A stretch of 12,608 bases of DNA. Origin: an uncultured Eubacterium sp. (GTDB lineage Bacteria; Bacillota; Clostridia; Lachnospirales; Lachnospiraceae). The notes beneath the pieces were generated by a model. The model saw nothing but the letters and a program-made list of their open reading frames with translations. It was not told the DNA's origin and did not search any database. Each line of letters begins with the position of its first letter. Position 1 is the stretch's first letter. Shown one piece after another: positions 4,881 through 12,211 of the stretch. The position numbers were made by a program, and so were the translations under genes. The stretch spans positions 1,402 to 14,009 of the forward strand of contig CAJTZN010000063.1 of the NCBI GenBank assembly GCA_910584065.1, read 5' to 3'.

Positions 4881-7697
4881 TCAGTTGTTACCTCCCTGTC
4901 CTTTTTTCCGGAAATAGACTATGCAGCCTGCGGTCAGCGCAAGGCCGAGAGCAAACAGAAGGAACGAATACGGGTAGCCGACCGGGTGGTAGATGAGTTC
5001 CACGTCGTGCCGGCCTGCCGCGACCTGTACGCCGGTAAAGGCGGTATCTACCCGGAAGGTGTCTGCCGGTGTGCCGTCGATATAGACGTCCCAGCCGGGG
5101 TTGTACAGGATGCTCATGAACAGGATGCCGTCTTTTTCCGCGTTTACGGTGCCTTTCAGGTGGTCACCCTCGTTGGAAGTGATCTCCAGCCGGTTGCGGG
5201 AGAGTGTCTGTGCCTGCTGCTGGTAGGAAGCGATCGGTACGGCGACGACGTCGATGCTGTCAAATGTGTAGTTGCCGATCGTGCCAAAGTTGCAGAGGAT
5301 CTCGCCGTCAAAAGAGTCAAAATAACCGAGGTTGACGATGTAGTTTTTGTTGCCGCGGATGCCCTGTGGTTCTCCCGCCGCATTGATCATTCTTTTTACG
5401 ACCTGATTGGCTGTATTCGATATATAAATGGAAAAGTTTTCGTAAGGGATATACGACAGATGGTCACAAAAAAACTGTAACCGGCTGTTTGTGCCAGCCT
5501 TTGTGCCGCTTTCCTGTTCAAATTGCCAAAGCTGTTCTGTATTTAACCGTTCTTTTTGAAAATTACGAAATACAACAAATACCTCGCTGTTTTTTATTTG
5601 ACGATCAGGTTTGATCTTCAGTTTTGTGCCATTTGACCTGATAGTTACAGAATGGTTGGACAGCGGTTGGCCATCTCCGGTGGAAATTGAAACGGGGATG
5701 GATTCTGTTTGCATGGAGGCTGGTTGTCCATTTTTATAAGAATTGCTTTTTATGTCGTCGGTGTTTATTACAGCATACTGCATGAGAATCTGCTCTCGCT
5801 CAAGTTCGGAATATTTCAAGAAGTCGCTTTCTGACATTGTCTTGTCTAATACATATCCCAAACCGGTTTTATAAGGAGCTTCTAAAAGTTGTATTCCGTC
5901 TATTTCATCTTTTTTTACAAATCCGTATCCAGAATATTCAGATTGTTTCTTACCTGTTTCGTTGTCGTTTGCAAGAAAATAGCGGATACTTAAAAGAAAA
6001 TCAAGACGGGACCGGTTGTCATTTGAATAAACGCACATGCGTCGGAATGAACCTGCGCTGTTGCCTATTTGCTGGTTGAATTTAATCCAGTTTTTATCTG
6101 TTGTTGACAGATATTCGGAGAGCGACGGAACCTGCCAGTACAGAGTTGCATTGGCTGGAGTATGCGCTTCTCGTATGGCAGATCCATTATTTCCTTTTGA
6201 GTCAACGGTGTCGATGCGATAAAAAGTATCATCTTTTATCGAAGATGCTGTCCGGAGTGCAGATTGTTCATATGTTTTAAAACATGCCCCCTGTGTCATA
6301 TAGATTCCAAGGCCATTACCCATGGTAGGCCAATAGGAAAGGAAGGGAAGGAGGACGATATTTGCAAGGGTCATCCATACAATTCTTTTTTGAAAAACAG
6401 TATTTTTGGATGGATTGGTAAATAACGTGAAAAGTATCAGGGAACCAATACATAAATTGAGAAGAACGGTTACTAATTCTATCATGGAAATTGCTTTCAA
6501 TAAACTGGCTGTCAGGGAAGTGATCAGCAGAAGGCAGATCCAGATTATGACGCTGTTTTTGTATTTGGAAGTTAGGAGAACATCGGATTCCATACAGTCT
6601 GATGCCGCGTATACAAAAAAGAATACAAGAGCATAGCCCCATCGGCCGGATGAGTAACTGCCTCCGTTCAATATACTCTGGGCAAGCGGTAAGATAGCAA
6701 AAATAGCAGAAAGGGAAAACATGTAAATAGAAATTTTCTTTCTTTTCCACAATAAGAGCATTGCTGGAATCATCAAAACAAGCAGGATATTCATACAGGG
6801 AATCGAGTCATTGTAGCTGATATCAATTCTACCGGCAAATGCGGGCAGATAACGAAGTAGTTGTTTGAGCGTGGGTACGATCTGAACGTCTACGCCGGAA
6901 CCGGTACTTGATTGTAACAGTGTATGCAGTGTTGGGATCAGGATAGGAGCGGTAAGCAGAACTCCACCTGTAACGGCATAGACGATGTATCGGCAGATGT
7001 GGATAGTAAATCTGCGAACACTTTTTGAACCATTGGCTATAACGTATTTTAAGACAACAAAAAAAACAATAAATATGGCGGACATGTACGAAAAATAAAG
7101 GCTTGTCATGACGGAAGCGGCAACGCTCAAAATAAGCATTAACGGCGATTTTTTGTCGTCAACACGTATTACGCCCCATACGAGGAGTGGGAATAAGATG
7201 AGTGGATTCAAAAAGAATTCATGTCGCAGGCAGATCAGTCCCCAGGTGCAGAAAGCATACCCGATCGAGCACAGAAGACATGTCCAGTCGCGTTTGCCCA
7301 GATAACGGAGAAATCCGAGCATGACAAAACCAGCCACATAGAGTTTAAGAATAATGATAACAGAATAAGCAATATCCATATGTGAGTCTGGAAAAAAAAT
7401 AGCTATATAGTTAAAGGGGTCAAATAGGATGAGGGCATAGTTTCCGATCAGATCGGCGCCGAGGCCAGTGTCCCAACTCCATAGTTTACATGCCCCCCCC
7501 CCGAAGTTTAATACAACGTTTTTAAATTTGACAAGAAGGGGATACCATTGGAGATAGCCATCAGTATCCCATATAAAAGTTTTATGGTTTAGTAATAATT
7601 GTGAGAAAGTAAACAATCCAACGACCAGAAAAAGGATTGTATAATAAACATATAATTTATTTTTGGATGATTTTATCATGCTCAGTTTTTTTATCAT
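4881..7697 (-). CDS. yfhO: YfhO family GT-C membrane glycosyltransferase with poly-G tract
   Basis: This large polytopic protein has a first outer loop with an acidic motif (FIWDTDGYLQWYP), many membrane helices over about the first 450 residues, a long extracytoplasmic region, the late family pattern YNPGWDVYIDG, and a final helix at about 910-929. In Bacillus, YfhO uses undecaprenyl-linked sugar to glycosylate lipoteichoic acid together with the GT2 CsbB; here a CsbB-like GT2 follows directly. I choose ATG 7697 (938 aa) because it overlaps the upstream TGA as ATGA. A TTG at 7721 would add 8 residues. A run of ten G (7502-7493) encodes Gly66-68; gain or loss of one base truncates the protein. 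GC content changes sharply near 5550: the C-terminal quarter is GC-rich (65 percent in row 5041-5100), the rest AT-rich (28 percent in row 7021-7080), a sign of recombination. Confidence 0.88.
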   Translation of the reverse strand: MIKKLSMIKSSKNKLYVYYTILFLVVGLFTFSQLLLNHKTFIWDTDGYLQWYPLLVKFKNVVLNFGGGACKLWSWDTGLGADLIGNYALILFDPFNYIAIFFPDSHMDIAYSVIIILKLYVAGFVMLGFLRYLGKRDWTCLLCSIGYAFCTWGLICLRHEFFLNPLILFPLLVWGVIRVDDKKSPLMLILSVAASVMTSLYFSYMSAIFIVFFVVLKYVIANGSKSVRRFTIHICRYIVYAVTGGVLLTAPILIPTLHTLLQSSTGSGVDVQIVPTLKQLLRYLPAFAGRIDISYNDSIPCMNILLVLMIPAMLLLWKRKKISIYMFSLSAIFAILPLAQSILNGGSYSSGRWGYALVFFFVYAASDCMESDVLLTSKYKNSVIIWICLLLITSLTASLLKAISMIELVTVLLNLCIGSLILFTLFTNPSKNTVFQKRIVWMTLANIVLLPFLSYWPTMGNGLGIYMTQGACFKTYEQSALRTASSIKDDTFYRIDTVDSKGNNGSAIREAHTPANATLYWQVPSLSEYLSTTDKNWIKFNQQIGNSAGSFRRMCVYSNDNRSRLDFLLSIRYFLANDNETGKKQSEYSGYGFVKKDEIDGIQLLEAPYKTGLGYVLDKTMSESDFLKYSELEREQILMQYAVINTDDIKSNSYKNGQPASMQTESIPVSISTGDGQPLSNHSVTIRSNGTKLKIKPDRQIKNSEVFVVFRNFQKERLNTEQLWQFEQESGTKAGTNSRLQFFCDHLSYIPYENFSIYISNTANQVVKRMINAAGEPQGIRGNKNYIVNLGYFDSFDGEILCNFGTIGNYTFDSIDVVAVPIASYQQQAQTLSRNRLEITSNEGDHLKGTVNAEKDGILFMSILYNPGWDVYIDGTPADTFRVDTAFTGVQVAAGRHDVELIYHPVGYPYSFLLFALGLALTAGCIVYFRKKGQGGNN
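7493..7502 (-). repeat. Homopolymer of ten G (coding strand) inside yfhO
   Basis: Ten consecutive C on the + strand read as TTC-GGG-GGG-GGG-GCA in yfhO, so the frame is open at this length. With eleven G the frame meets TAA two codons after the tract. With nine G it meets TGA after 14 more codons. Tracts of this length slip during replication and are classic phase-variation switches. Confidence 0.9.
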
Positions 7698-9811
7698 TTC
7701 TTGAACGATCCCTTTCTCCAAAACTTATCCCGTATCCGGCTGCAGTAAAAACAGTAGGACCGGTAAATAACCCGGTAGATCCATGCGGATTTTTTCATGG
7801 ACATCTCATAAGACCTCGTATGGAACGATTTACCGTGCATCCAGTCTGTAATCGTATGGAACGTAACCGGCGGCGCATATTCCTGTGCCCGTTCTCCCAG
7901 TGCCACGGCATCTTTTAGTTCACTGAATGTATTCAGTAAGATTTCATCGTTTGTATTTGGCCTGAAATAATTAACCGCAAAGTCAAATAGGTATCTGCCT
8001 GTCGTATGTTCGTCCTCCAGACCGAGCAAACAGAAATCTCTGGCAAACTGCACCAGATACTGTTCCAGACAGCGGTGCATTTCCTTGTCATTATCACAGG
8101 GCGAAAAAACAGGTTTGATCTGGCTGTTGTTCCGCTCATAACTCTCAATCGTTTTGTAAGGAAGGTTGGCAAACACGGACTCCACGAAAACGACGGAGTG
8201 CGTGTTGCACGTATAATTATAGCGGATTGAGTTCCCCATTGTGGGGTAAATACTCCTGACGTAGTACATCGGAACATCCGTATCCCTCCCAGCTGCCACC
8301 TGAAGCAGGCGTGTCAGGCAGTCCTGCGTATAACCGCGGCCCCAGTACTCCACAAAGGCAAATTTCTCATCAAAATCTATTTCCTGTCTCAGATAATCTA
8401 CCACGATCGCCCGCTGTCTGGCTGCCGTCTCCAACAGATATTTCCGGTACGCGGATGAGCGTTTGATCATCTGACCGACTTCCGTAACAAATTCCTCTGT
8501 AAAACGCTTCCTCGTCTTGACATAAGAAAGTTCCGGGAAAAACTGGTCAAATTGTTCTTCACTTAATAACAGTGATTGGAGAAGCCGCTGAAAACTCCCT
8601 ACACCGTTGAAATTTCCATAGGGTTCAAAAAATTCCTCATCCACTTCATCAATAAAGGAAGGGATGCGCCACGCTTTCCGCGAACCGTATATATACCGGG
8701 TATGTACCGGCAGTTTCTTTTGACGGATCACTTCGTCGGCAATCTGCTTTAAGTAATGGCCGTCGCGAGAGATGAAGTAAAGTGTCTCATAGCCTCTCTG
8801 AACGGCATCAGAAATGGCCCAGTGCACATATGGCACGAGGTATAGAGCCGCATATTGGTAGGCAAAGAGTTCTTTGTCCGATCTTGGTTCTTTTCTAAAA
8901 TCCACAAACAGGCGCAGAACATTTCGCACTCCGTACTCATTTGTATAGTCGCCCAGTCTTTTTTCATAATTGCTCAATTCCGGCGTACAGATTGGTTCTG
9001 TCCGGATTCCCAGTCTTGATGGCTGGATATCGTCGGCAAATGGGTTGTCCCCGATATGAACCCATTCACTGTAACGGTAATCCAGTGAGTGATATACTTC
9101 CAAAAAGAGTTTTTTCGTCGTTTTCTGATATCCCAGATTACTGGAAAGGTAAAGCGGCAGTTTAGCGAGTATGGGGTCGGCTTTTGCCAACATGCGGCGG
9201 ATCGTTTTTTCCGGCAGGTACATATCGCTGATCAGCACTACATCATGTCCCTGTGAAAGATAAGTCTTCAGTAGATCGATCTGTGATGAAAGGGGAACGA
9301 CGGAGTCCAGTTCCGCCTCGCATTCCCATGACATGAGCTGCTGTTTCTGTTCACTGGTGAGGGAATACAATTCTGCCATCCGGTCGTAGATTTCCGCCAG
9401 CTGGATTTCAAGCCTGTCATCTTCTCGTAACAGTGTGGATTTCTTATAATATTCACGCACATTTGCCTCACACCAGCGCCGTATCCAAGTGAAATTCCGT
9501 CTGAAATACGTGTCCGCAACTATGCCGGACTGCTCCAGTTTTTTTTGCACACATTCAAAGATCGTTGTCGGGAAATGGCATTTTCTCGTGAACAGGGTGT
9601 CAAATATATCAAAACTGTACAGTTTTGGAAACGTTCTTGTGTCCGGAGTGAAGGCAAGCGCCCGCTCAATGATTTCTTCGCAGGAGTCGGGTGCCGAGTA
9701 GGACCAGAACAGTTGGTGGATCCGTTCCCGTTCAGCATGGTCTGTCTCCACACAGTGTTCCAGCGAATCCAGAAGTTCACCGAAATCGGAAGCGATCGTC
9801 CCGCAAGTCAT
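7694..9811 (-). CDS. HAD-like hydrolase part of a split GPT-HAD fusion (COG5610-like)
   Basis: The residues after about 60 form a HAD-like hydrolase with all four motifs: FDIFDT (67-72, nucleophile D68), VVLISDMYLP (191-200), a lysine in GYQKTTKK (227-234), and VHIGDNPFADD (251-261). A second large region with LYFISRDGHYLKQIADEVI is shared with polysaccharide-locus proteins of the COG5610 type. The first 60 residues are not a normal start: they match the end of a CDP-glycerol glycerophosphotransferase (DVKEMTCGTIASDFGELLDSL). The frame stays open upstream to 9892 and encodes TFIRYFYDVDEKENFRDFVF, which should follow residue 290 of the upstream gene. ATG 9811 has no Shine-Dalgarno sequence, so this is probably the 3' part of one 1019-residue gene. 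The substrate of the HAD domain is unknown. The stop overlaps the yfhO ATG. Confidence 0.8.
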   Translation of the reverse strand: MTCGTIASDFGELLDSLEHCVETDHAERERIHQLFWSYSAPDSCEEIIERALAFTPDTRTFPKLYSFDIFDTLFTRKCHFPTTIFECVQKKLEQSGIVADTYFRRNFTWIRRWCEANVREYYKKSTLLREDDRLEIQLAEIYDRMAELYSLTSEQKQQLMSWECEAELDSVVPLSSQIDLLKTYLSQGHDVVLISDMYLPEKTIRRMLAKADPILAKLPLYLSSNLGYQKTTKKLFLEVYHSLDYRYSEWVHIGDNPFADDIQPSRLGIRTEPICTPELSNYEKRLGDYTNEYGVRNVLRLFVDFRKEPRSDKELFAYQYAALYLVPYVHWAISDAVQRGYETLYFISRDGHYLKQIADEVIRQKKLPVHTRYIYGSRKAWRIPSFIDEVDEEFFEPYGNFNGVGSFQRLLQSLLLSEEQFDQFFPELSYVKTRKRFTEEFVTEVGQMIKRSSAYRKYLLETAARQRAIVVDYLRQEIDFDEKFAFVEYWGRGYTQDCLTRLLQVAAGRDTDVPMYYVRSIYPTMGNSIRYNYTCNTHSVVFVESVFANLPYKTIESYERNNSQIKPVFSPCDNDKEMHRCLEQYLVQFARDFCLLGLEDEHTTGRYLFDFAVNYFRPNTNDEILLNTFSELKDAVALGERAQEYAPPVTFHTITDWMHGKSFHTRSYEMSMKKSAWIYRVIYRSYCFYCSRIRDKFWRKGSFKK

Positions 9812-9860
9812 TTCTTTTACATCAAATACAAAATCACGGAAATTTTCTTTCTCGTCTACA

Positions 9861-10754
9861 TCATAAAAATAGCGTATAAATGTTTTTACGCCTCATCGCC
9901 AGCAGATCGTAAAAAATAGATGAATAATCCACGATGGCAATATCTATCTGATTAAATATTTCATAAATATCATTTTCATTTTCCCAAAAATAGAGATATG
10001 GGGACTGCGCATATTTCTGTTTCATCAGTAAATAGTGACTGTCTCTTTCTACTAAAGGGTGCATTTTCAGGATAAGAAGGATTCTGCTTTTTTCCAAAGC
10101 CTGCACTAGCTTTTCCATATCAGGAATCGCTGTCTTGATGAAATTCTCACCATTAGAATCGCGGTAGGTAGGAGCGTAAACGGCTAGACGAAAATCATCT
10201 GACAGACCTTTCTGCCGGAAAATATCGTGGTCATAACTCGTTACATCGTCTGCCACGATACATTTTGGATAACCGCCGCAGACTACTTTGTCATCATCAA
10301 TACCGCACTGTTCTTTGAAGTGTTTTTCCATAAGTTCAGATGTGACTAAAAAAAGCTGATTGTTGCGTAACATATTATTGTTTTGAATGTATTTTTTGGC
10401 AATCCGCTCTTCTAAAAAACCGTTGTTCACTTTCCTCTCAATACTCTTGCATCCCACGCCATGCCACAGATTCAGAACCGTAATGCCCTCCAGTTCCGGC
10501 TGGAACACTTCCTTGCACATTTCGACTACATAGACACCTGCCTGTGCCATGATCTCCCTGCCGGCACGTGAATCATATAACTCGGCACGGTATCCGAGTT
10601 TCCTCACATACCGCATCGTATTTTCTTCATAGCACATCCACACCGGCGAGATATCCGTCCGGTGCCGGACAATATATTCCATTAACCATTTCGGATTGCC
10701 GGCGTAACTGCTGCCGGCATTAAAGATCCATATATGTTTATTTCTCCCGTTCAT
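9861..10754 (-). CDS. CDP-glycerol glycerophosphotransferase domain, truncated by frameshift
   Basis: This is the N-terminal part of a TagB/TagF-type transferase that moves glycerol phosphate from CDP-glycerol to a growing polymer. The motifs include FNAGSSYAGNPKWLMEY (11-27), NLWHGVGCKSIERK (95-108), YAPTYRDS (193-200), LKMHP (229-233) and IVDYSSIFYDLLA (274-286). The frame stops at 297 with NIYTLFL, about 40-50 residues short of the usual domain end. The missing end is encoded one base out of frame directly downstream. Removing one A from the A5 run at 9887-9883 restores a continuous frame into the HAD ORF, giving 1019 residues for 10754-7694. AAGGAG (10770-10765) is 10 nt before ATG and overlaps the previous stop. 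The damage may be real, a sequencing error or, less likely, programmed. Confidence 0.85.
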   Translation of the reverse strand: MNGRNKHIWIFNAGSSYAGNPKWLMEYIVRHRTDISPVWMCYEENTMRYVRKLGYRAELYDSRAGREIMAQAGVYVVEMCKEVFQPELEGITVLNLWHGVGCKSIERKVNNGFLEERIAKKYIQNNNMLRNNQLFLVTSELMEKHFKEQCGIDDDKVVCGGYPKCIVADDVTSYDHDIFRQKGLSDDFRLAVYAPTYRDSNGENFIKTAIPDMEKLVQALEKSRILLILKMHPLVERDSHYLLMKQKYAQSPYLYFWENENDIYEIFNQIDIAIVDYSSIFYDLLAMRRKNIYTLFL

Positions 10755-10768
10755 CTTGTCCTAACTCC

Positions 10769-11914
10769 TTAGCTGTTTCGTAATAAATCCATAAACTGCT
10801 GACAGGCATTCCCCGTCTCAAACGATCCCATATAATCAAAGTGCTCCTCGTAAGCATCTCGCAATTCGTCCATGTCAATGTTTGAAAGCAGGGACGGAAT
10901 TTCTGTCACTTCATCAACTCGCATATAAGGCCATTTGTCCGGAGTAATAAAAAATCCCCGATCATTCTGCTCGTATTCCCGCAGTTCGCGTCCAAGAAGA
11001 AATACCGGTTTTCCCATCAGGGAAAAGTCCCAGATGGAAGACGAAAAATCCGTAATCAGAATATCTGCCGCACATAGCAGTTCCTGCATGTCATAGTGAT
11101 CGTTTCCATTAAGCATCCTGCTGTTTTCTGGCATTTCCGGCGCTGTCCGGAAGTAATGTGTGCGATAGAGCACTGCCCACGCTGTACCGTCTGTTTCCAT
11201 TTGATCCAGACCGCGGATCACCTCCGCCCACTCATCGGCTGCCGCCGTCCATTCCGCCGATTCCTCCTGTTTAAAACTGGGGGCGAACAGCAGAAGTTTT
11301 GTTTCCACTGGCAGATGGTAATGGTTCAATACCTTTTGGCGAACCGGCGGTTGGTTTTTAAACAATAAATCGTTGCGTGGTGTACCGATTTCCCAAAACT
11401 TATTTTTGTCTAAGCCGAATGCCTCCGAATACAGTTCGGTGCAAACCCGGCAGCTGGAAACAAAATGATCCAGACGCCGATACCAGCGGCCAAAATATTT
11501 TGAGATTTCCGCGTTTTCCCCAGAGGTCTCAATTCCCACTTTTTTATAGGCGCCGCCGCCGTGCCAGGTGGAGATAAAGACCTGTCCTTTTTTCTTGACC
11601 AGATTTTCATCCACCATGTCATTTGTGATAAAATATTTCGTGCGGATAAACACAAAAAAATAAGCGAAACTGCGTCTTGCAACCACGGTCACGCCATCCA
11701 TCGGTTCACAGCTATCCGGAAAACAGGAAACCCAGAACAATTCATACCTCCCCGGTTCCCGTTGTAAAATGTGAGACAAAAGGTATTTGGGATTGCAGAC
11801 GTAACCTTTCCGGTTATGCGCATAAAACATGATGCGGTTTTTTCTGAGGGGGACAAAAAAGTACAAAAGGTACTGGCACATCCTCGCAAACCACATTTTT
11901 AATCTAAGCGCCAT
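10769..11914 (-). CDS. TagB/TagF-like CDP-glycerol glycerophosphotransferase family protein
   Basis: This is the first gene of the operon. It begins with a short basic, hydrophobic segment for membrane association, then (numbered from the ATG at 11923) FYAHNRKGYVCNPKYL (33-48), ISTWHGGGAYKKVG (117-130), FAPSFK (213-218), LYRTHY (252-257) and ILITDFSSSIWDFSLMGKP (288-306), which together define the Glyphos_transf family of wall teichoic acid and capsule polymerases. RTHY replaces the R/K-x-H-P seen in relatives, including the next gene (KMHP), so acceptor or donor use may differ. I favour ATG 11914 (381 aa): GGGAG (11930-11926) is 11 nt upstream of it but only 2 nt from ATG 11923, too close for initiation. 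The linkage chemistry is probably glycerol phosphate, but ribitol or another polyol phosphate cannot be excluded. Confidence 0.85.
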   Translation of the reverse strand: MALRLKMWFARMCQYLLYFFVPLRKNRIMFYAHNRKGYVCNPKYLLSHILQREPGRYELFWVSCFPDSCEPMDGVTVVARRSFAYFFVFIRTKYFITNDMVDENLVKKKGQVFISTWHGGGAYKKVGIETSGENAEISKYFGRWYRRLDHFVSSCRVCTELYSEAFGLDKNKFWEIGTPRNDLLFKNQPPVRQKVLNHYHLPVETKLLLFAPSFKQEESAEWTAAADEWAEVIRGLDQMETDGTAWAVLYRTHYFRTAPEMPENSRMLNGNDHYDMQELLCAADILITDFSSSIWDFSLMGKPVFLLGRELREYEQNDRGFFITPDKWPYMRVDEVTEIPSLLSNIDMDELRDAYEEHFDYMGSFETGNACQQFMDLLRNS

Positions 11915-11944
11915 GCCGATCATAACTCCCTTATTTTATTTCTC

Positions 11945-11983
11945 AAAAAATGCAACATTTGTGTGTAAAGTGTTGCATTTTTT
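11945..11983 (-). terminator. Perfect 13-bp hairpin with T tract in the operon leader
   Basis: AAAAAATGCAACA (11945-11957) pairs perfectly with TGTTGCATTTTTT (11971-11983) around a 13-base loop. The arms have six A/T pairs at the base, so either strand shows a stem followed by six T, a bidirectional intrinsic-terminator shape with a weak core. On the - strand it lies about 30-70 nt before the first operon gene, so it could act as an attenuator. It may equally be an insulator between divergent units or a protein-binding palindrome. Confidence 0.55.
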
Positions 11984-12004
11984 CACCAGGGGGGATTATT
12001 TTTG

Positions 12005-12033
12005 TTGTTTCTTGATTTTGATAATGATAAAAT
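12005..12033 (+). promoter_or_regulatory. Promoter for the antitoxin-like/Zeta unit, with palindrome at -10
   Basis: TTGTTT (12005-12010) and TAAAAT (12028-12033) are 17 bases apart, a reasonable sigma-A promoter. A 13-base perfect palindrome, TAAAATGATTTTA (12028-12040), covers the -10 box and the start site near 12040, the position expected for an operator. Transcription would give a leader of about 170 nt before ATG 12212. Confidence 0.4.
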
Positions 12034-12054
12034 GATTTTAAAAAAAGTTGTAAA
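12024..12054 (-). promoter_or_regulatory. Possible promoter of the surface-polymer operon
   Basis: On the - strand TTTACA (12054-12049) precedes TATCAT (12029-12024) by 19 bases, and a TTTATC (12031-12026) lies at 17 bases. It is the best candidate upstream of the operon, but neither -10 is strong and the region is AT-rich. It overlaps the divergent + strand promoter, so the two units may share control. The leader would include the hairpin at 11945-11983. Confidence 0.25.
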
Positions 12055-12061
12055 ATCGGGA

Positions 12062-12195
12062 TATTTCAGGACTTTCGCTTGGGGAAGTCAAACAACTGAA
12101 AGCCGATAGAAGCGCATAGGTAAAGTTAATAGCTTGGGGGGCTTATGTCGGGATGAATGAAACTTACCAGACTGAATAGTTGGACAGTAAGCGGG
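12062..12195 (+). promoter_or_regulatory. Structured 5' leader RNA, class not recognised
   Basis: Three hairpins can be drawn by hand. First, TTTCAG (12064-12069) with CTGAAA (12096-12101), enclosing GACTTTC (12070-12076) with GGGAAGTC-side bases (12083-12089, one G-U). Second, CCGATA (12103-12108) with TGTCGG (12146-12151), continued across a G-A mismatch by AAGC (12110-12113) with GCTT (12141-12144). Third, CCA-ACT (12167-12173, one bulge) with AGTTGG (12178-12183), or the alternative CTTAC (12163-12167) with GTAAG (12187-12191). The AAAGGAGG at 12198-12205 follows directly. I do not recognise a known riboswitch core. This could be a cis-regulatory RNA or a remnant of another structured RNA. 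Confidence 0.35.
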
Positions 12196-12211
12196 ACAAA
12201 GGAGGTAGGTC

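Noticed and set aside
4289..5480. Long + strand frames opposite the GT2 and yfhO 3' end
   Set aside because: They mirror GC-rich codon bias of the real - strand genes, which carry full family motifs.
7933..8277. 114-residue - strand frame inside the HAD gene
   Set aside because: It overlaps the HAD coding frame on the same strand in another phase and shows no initiation signals or domains.
9861..9892. Programmed frameshifting as the explanation for the split GPT-HAD gene
   Set aside because: The needed shift is +1 (or -2). There is no classic -1 slippery heptamer in the right phase, and the TTA-TGA-T context lacks the upstream Shine-Dalgarno stimulator of the prfB type. An indel in the A5 run is simpler.
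12062..12195. Cyclic-di-GMP, cyclic-di-AMP, T-box or group II intron RNA in the right-hand leader
   Set aside because: I could not find the conserved core sequences of these classes, such as a T-box AGGGTGG element, a c-di-GMP-I GCAAAGCC-type core, or an intron domain V. It is left unclassified.
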